Shown here one piece after another: positions 62,099 through 64,000 of a stretch of DNA of 64,000 nucleotides. The notes under the pieces are model-generated. The model saw nothing but the letters and a program-made list of their open reading frames with translations. It was not told the DNA's origin and made no database searches. Every line of letters begins with the position of its first letter. Positions within the stretch are counted from its first letter, which is position 1. The position numbers were made by a program, and so were the translations under genes. The stretch comes from Notoacmeibacter sp. MSK16QG-6 (GTDB taxonomy: Bacteria; Pseudomonadota; Alphaproteobacteria; Rhizobiales; Rhizobiaceae): positions 186,001 to 250,000 of the forward strand of contig NZ_JAMYXM010000001.1 of assembly GCF_024158145.1 (NCBI RefSeq), given 5' to 3'.

Positions 62099-63010
62099 AT
62101 GGAAAACCTGACCCAGCAGGTCGCTAGCGACGTGACCGGCGCCATCGACAACGCGACAGGCGAATTGACGACGTTGGTCGCCGAATATGCCTTCTCCGTC
62201 GTCGGTGCGATTCTCATACTCATCTTTGGCTGGATCTTCGCCAAGGTCTTGGAACGCTGGACACGCAGCGGACTGTCCGCATTCAAGCATATGGATGCGA
62301 CGCTCACGCGGTTTCTGTCCAAAACGGTACGCTACATTGTGTTGGCCTTCGTCATCACGACGGTGCTTAGCCAATTCGGCGTACAAACCACGTCCATTAT
62401 TGCCGCGCTCGGCGCCGCCGGCCTTGCCATCGGTCTTGCCTTGCAGGGCACACTCCAGAATGTCGCGGCGGGAATCATGCTTCTCGTTCTTCGTCCTCTC
62501 AAGGTCGGCGAACTGATTGAAGCGGGCGGCGTCATGGCGATTGTCGAAGAGATCGGTCTGTTCACCACCGAGATGAAGCGGCTCGATGGGCTCTACATGA
62601 TGGTGCCCAATAGCGAGATCTGGAACAAGCCGATCACCAACTATCATCGCAACAGCCAGCGCCGCGGCGATCTGAATATCGGTATCGGCTATGGCGACAG
62701 CGCAGACACGGCCATCGCGATCATGCGCGGCATCGTCGAGCGGGACGACCGGGTGCTGTCCGATCCTGAGCCGTATTATTACGTGCAGTCCCTTGGTGAT
62801 AGCGCCGTAGCGGTCGAGGCTCGATACTGGACGCTGACCAAGGATTACTGGAATACGCTCAACGACCTGCGCAAGCTGGTCAAGGAAAGGTTCGATGCCG
62901 AAGGGATCAGCATCCCATTTCCGCAGCGCGATCTGCATATCGTTTCCGGACAGACAGATCCTTCGCAGCCGCAGAATGCGATAGTCGATAAGGCCGCGTC
63001 CGAAAGCTGA
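62099..63010 (+). CDS. Small-conductance mechanosensitive channel (MscS family)
   Basis: This is a 303-residue channel with helices near 28-48, 70-90 and the pore-lining TM3 at about 93-120, which has the Gly/Ala pattern GVQTTSIIAALGAAGLAIGLALQGTLQN. A beta domain (about 128-180) and a C-terminal alpha/beta domain follow, as in MscS. It protects against hypo-osmotic lysis. It is slightly longer than E. coli MscS (286). The gap to the MFS gene is 110 bp. Confidence 0.94.
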   Translation: MENLTQQVASDVTGAIDNATGELTTLVAEYAFSVVGAILILIFGWIFAKVLERWTRSGLSAFKHMDATLTRFLSKTVRYIVLAFVITTVLSQFGVQTTSIIAALGAAGLAIGLALQGTLQNVAAGIMLLVLRPLKVGELIEAGGVMAIVEEIGLFTTEMKRLDGLYMMVPNSEIWNKPITNYHRNSQRRGDLNIGIGYGDSADTAIAIMRGIVERDDRVLSDPEPYYYVQSLGDSAVAVEARYWTLTKDYWNTLNDLRKLVKERFDAEGISIPFPQRDLHIVSGQTDPSQPQNAIVDKAASES

Positions 63011-63120
63011 CCGGTCGAACGGTTTTGCGTCGGTGACACGATTTTGCCGCCGCCAAGCTTGCCGCACATTGCGCCATCGGCTCTCATGAACCGTTCCTAT
63101 TTTCTGGACGGAGCAGCAGC

Positions 63121-64000
63121 ATGATGGACGGTAAGGCGCGGGCGAAGACGGTGAAAAGCACGCCTGCGGAACCGGGATTTCCCGTTCTCATTGTCGCGTG
63201 CGGCTGCATCATTGCCGCGCTCACTTTCGGTCCCCGTTCGGCGATGGGCTTTTTCCAGCTTCCGATGCTGGCCGACCGGCCCTTCGACCGAAATGCCTTC
63301 GCGCTGGCCCTTGCCATCCAGAATATCTTCTGGGGTCTCGGCCAGCCATTGTTTGGCGCCATTGCAGACCGCTATGGCACGTGGCGCGTGCTGACCGTTT
63401 CTGGGCTCACCTATGCGGCGGGCCTCGTACTGATGGCGACGGCGCAAACAGCCGGCCTTCTTTATATCGGCGCGGGCATACTGATCGGGCTCGGGGTCGC
63501 TGCTGGCAGTTTCGGTATTGTACTGGCCGCGTTCGCCCGCAACGTGACGGAAGACCAGCGCAGTCTGGTTTTCGGCATCGGGACGGCAGCAGGAAGCGCC
63601 GGCATGCTGATCTTCGCGCCGCTCAGCCAGCAACTCATCGAAATGTTCGGCTGGTCCGATGCGTTGTTCTGGATGGCGGCTATGATGCTGGTCATTCCGT
63701 TTCTCGCCATCCCGCTGAACGGCACGTCGTCAACGGGCCGGATGGTTCCGGTCGCGAATGATCAGACGATTGGCGAGGCGCTGCGCGAAGCCTTCGGCCA
63801 TCCCTCCTACCTGCTGCTGACGTCCGGCTTTTTCGTATGCGGCTTCCAGGTGGCCTTCATCACCGCGCATTTTCCCGCCTACTTGGCCGATATCAGCGTG
63901 GACGCCAGCTACGCTGTCCTCGGATTGGCGCTTATCGGGTTCTGCAACATCATCGGTTCTTTGGCCTCGGGTATAATCGGCCAGCGGAAAAGTAAGCCGG
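63121..64000 (+). CDS. MFS transporter, N-terminal part
   Basis: This gene continues past the right edge; 293 codons are visible. It shows eight hydrophobic segments and the MFS loop motif between helices 2 and 3 (GAIADRYGTWRV, near 78-89). It has the pattern of major facilitator superfamily transporters of the oxalate/formate or sugar-acid type (FGPRSAMGFFQLPMLAD, GLGVAAGSFGIVLAAFARNV). The ATG at 63121 has GGAG upstream. The substrate is unknown. Confidence 0.85.
   Translation, partial: MMDGKARAKTVKSTPAEPGFPVLIVACGCIIAALTFGPRSAMGFFQLPMLADRPFDRNAFALALAIQNIFWGLGQPLFGAIADRYGTWRVLTVSGLTYAAGLVLMATAQTAGLLYIGAGILIGLGVAAGSFGIVLAAFARNVTEDQRSLVFGIGTAAGSAGMLIFAPLSQQLIEMFGWSDALFWMAAMMLVIPFLAIPLNGTSSTGRMVPVANDQTIGEALREAFGHPSYLLLTSGFFVCGFQVAFITAHFPAYLADISVDASYAVLGLALIGFCNIIGSLASGIIGQRKSKP

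Noticed and set aside
1-64000. CRISPR array, tRNA or rRNA genes, insertion sequences, prophage
   Set aside because: No regularly spaced direct repeats, tRNA-like cloverleaf with CCA end, transposase or phage structural genes were recognised anywhere in the window.

Overview
The window is chromosomal DNA with high GC content and dense coding, from an alphaproteobacterium and almost certainly a member of Hyphomicrobiales (Rhizobiales). The main reasons are the gene order (fabD-fabG-acpP-fabF-mltG-yicC-gmk; rpsF-rpsR-DUF2232-rplI; dnaB-alr-radA-cvpA-purF-SDR; lptF-lptG-lptD-surA-pdxA-rsmA) and the protein variants, such as UvrC with an N-terminal extension, L9 with an acidic tail and TIGR02301. 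The genus cannot be fixed from sequence alone. No rRNA, tRNA, CRISPR array, insertion sequence or prophage was recognised.

Layout. 1-4.8 kb: end of an SDR gene, then uvrC, pgsA, moaD, moaE and ung. 4.8-6.3 kb: a palindromic intergenic repeat, a HlyIII-type membrane protein and ndk. 6.4-10.7 kb: an ABC-F protein, a DUF1778/GNAT toxin-antitoxin pair with its own promoter and operator, an aldo-keto reductase and a Mug-type glycosylase. 10.8-12.7 kb: pepA and holC on the minus strand. 13.0-20.5 kb: the LPS transport and outer-membrane biogenesis run lptF-lptG-lptD-surA-like, then pdxA and rsmA. 20.5-26.8 kb: gmk, yicC, mltG and the fatty acid cluster on the minus strand. 27.5-29.9 kb: ribosomal protein operon. 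30-31.3 kb: a cyclopropane fatty acid synthase family protein. 31.5-39 kb: dnaB, alr, radA, cvpA, purF and an SDR, with a DUF454 gene opposed to alr. 39-40.6 kb: psd-pssA for phosphatidylethanolamine. 40.7-46.4 kb: a hemerythrin protein, an ArsR/ATM1-type exporter pair and a very large acidic LysM protein. 46.5-50.1 kb: LOG protein, a GNAT-nitrilase fusion and a secreted glycerophosphodiesterase. 50.2-55.8 kb: DUF523, then the cysS-GFA-GFA-cimA-rarD run. 56-64 kb: small secreted proteins, LysE exporter, SRAP/YedK, Nudix, TIGR02301, a proline-rich secreted protein, YgfZ, an HD phosphohydrolase, MscS and the start of an MFS transporter.

Most of the window is core housekeeping: envelope lipid and LPS assembly, fatty acid synthesis, DNA repair (uvrC, ung, mug, radA, yedK), translation and nucleotide metabolism. 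The accessory or unusual parts are the TacAT-like module, the metal-type ArsR/ATM1 operon with a 38-bp near-perfect dyad over its promoter and ribosome binding site, and the composite palindromic repeat at 4865-4942. Residue changes at normally catalytic positions are also visible in FabG (Asn to Asp) and in the Mug homologue (Asn to Ala). No clearly new multi-gene system was found.
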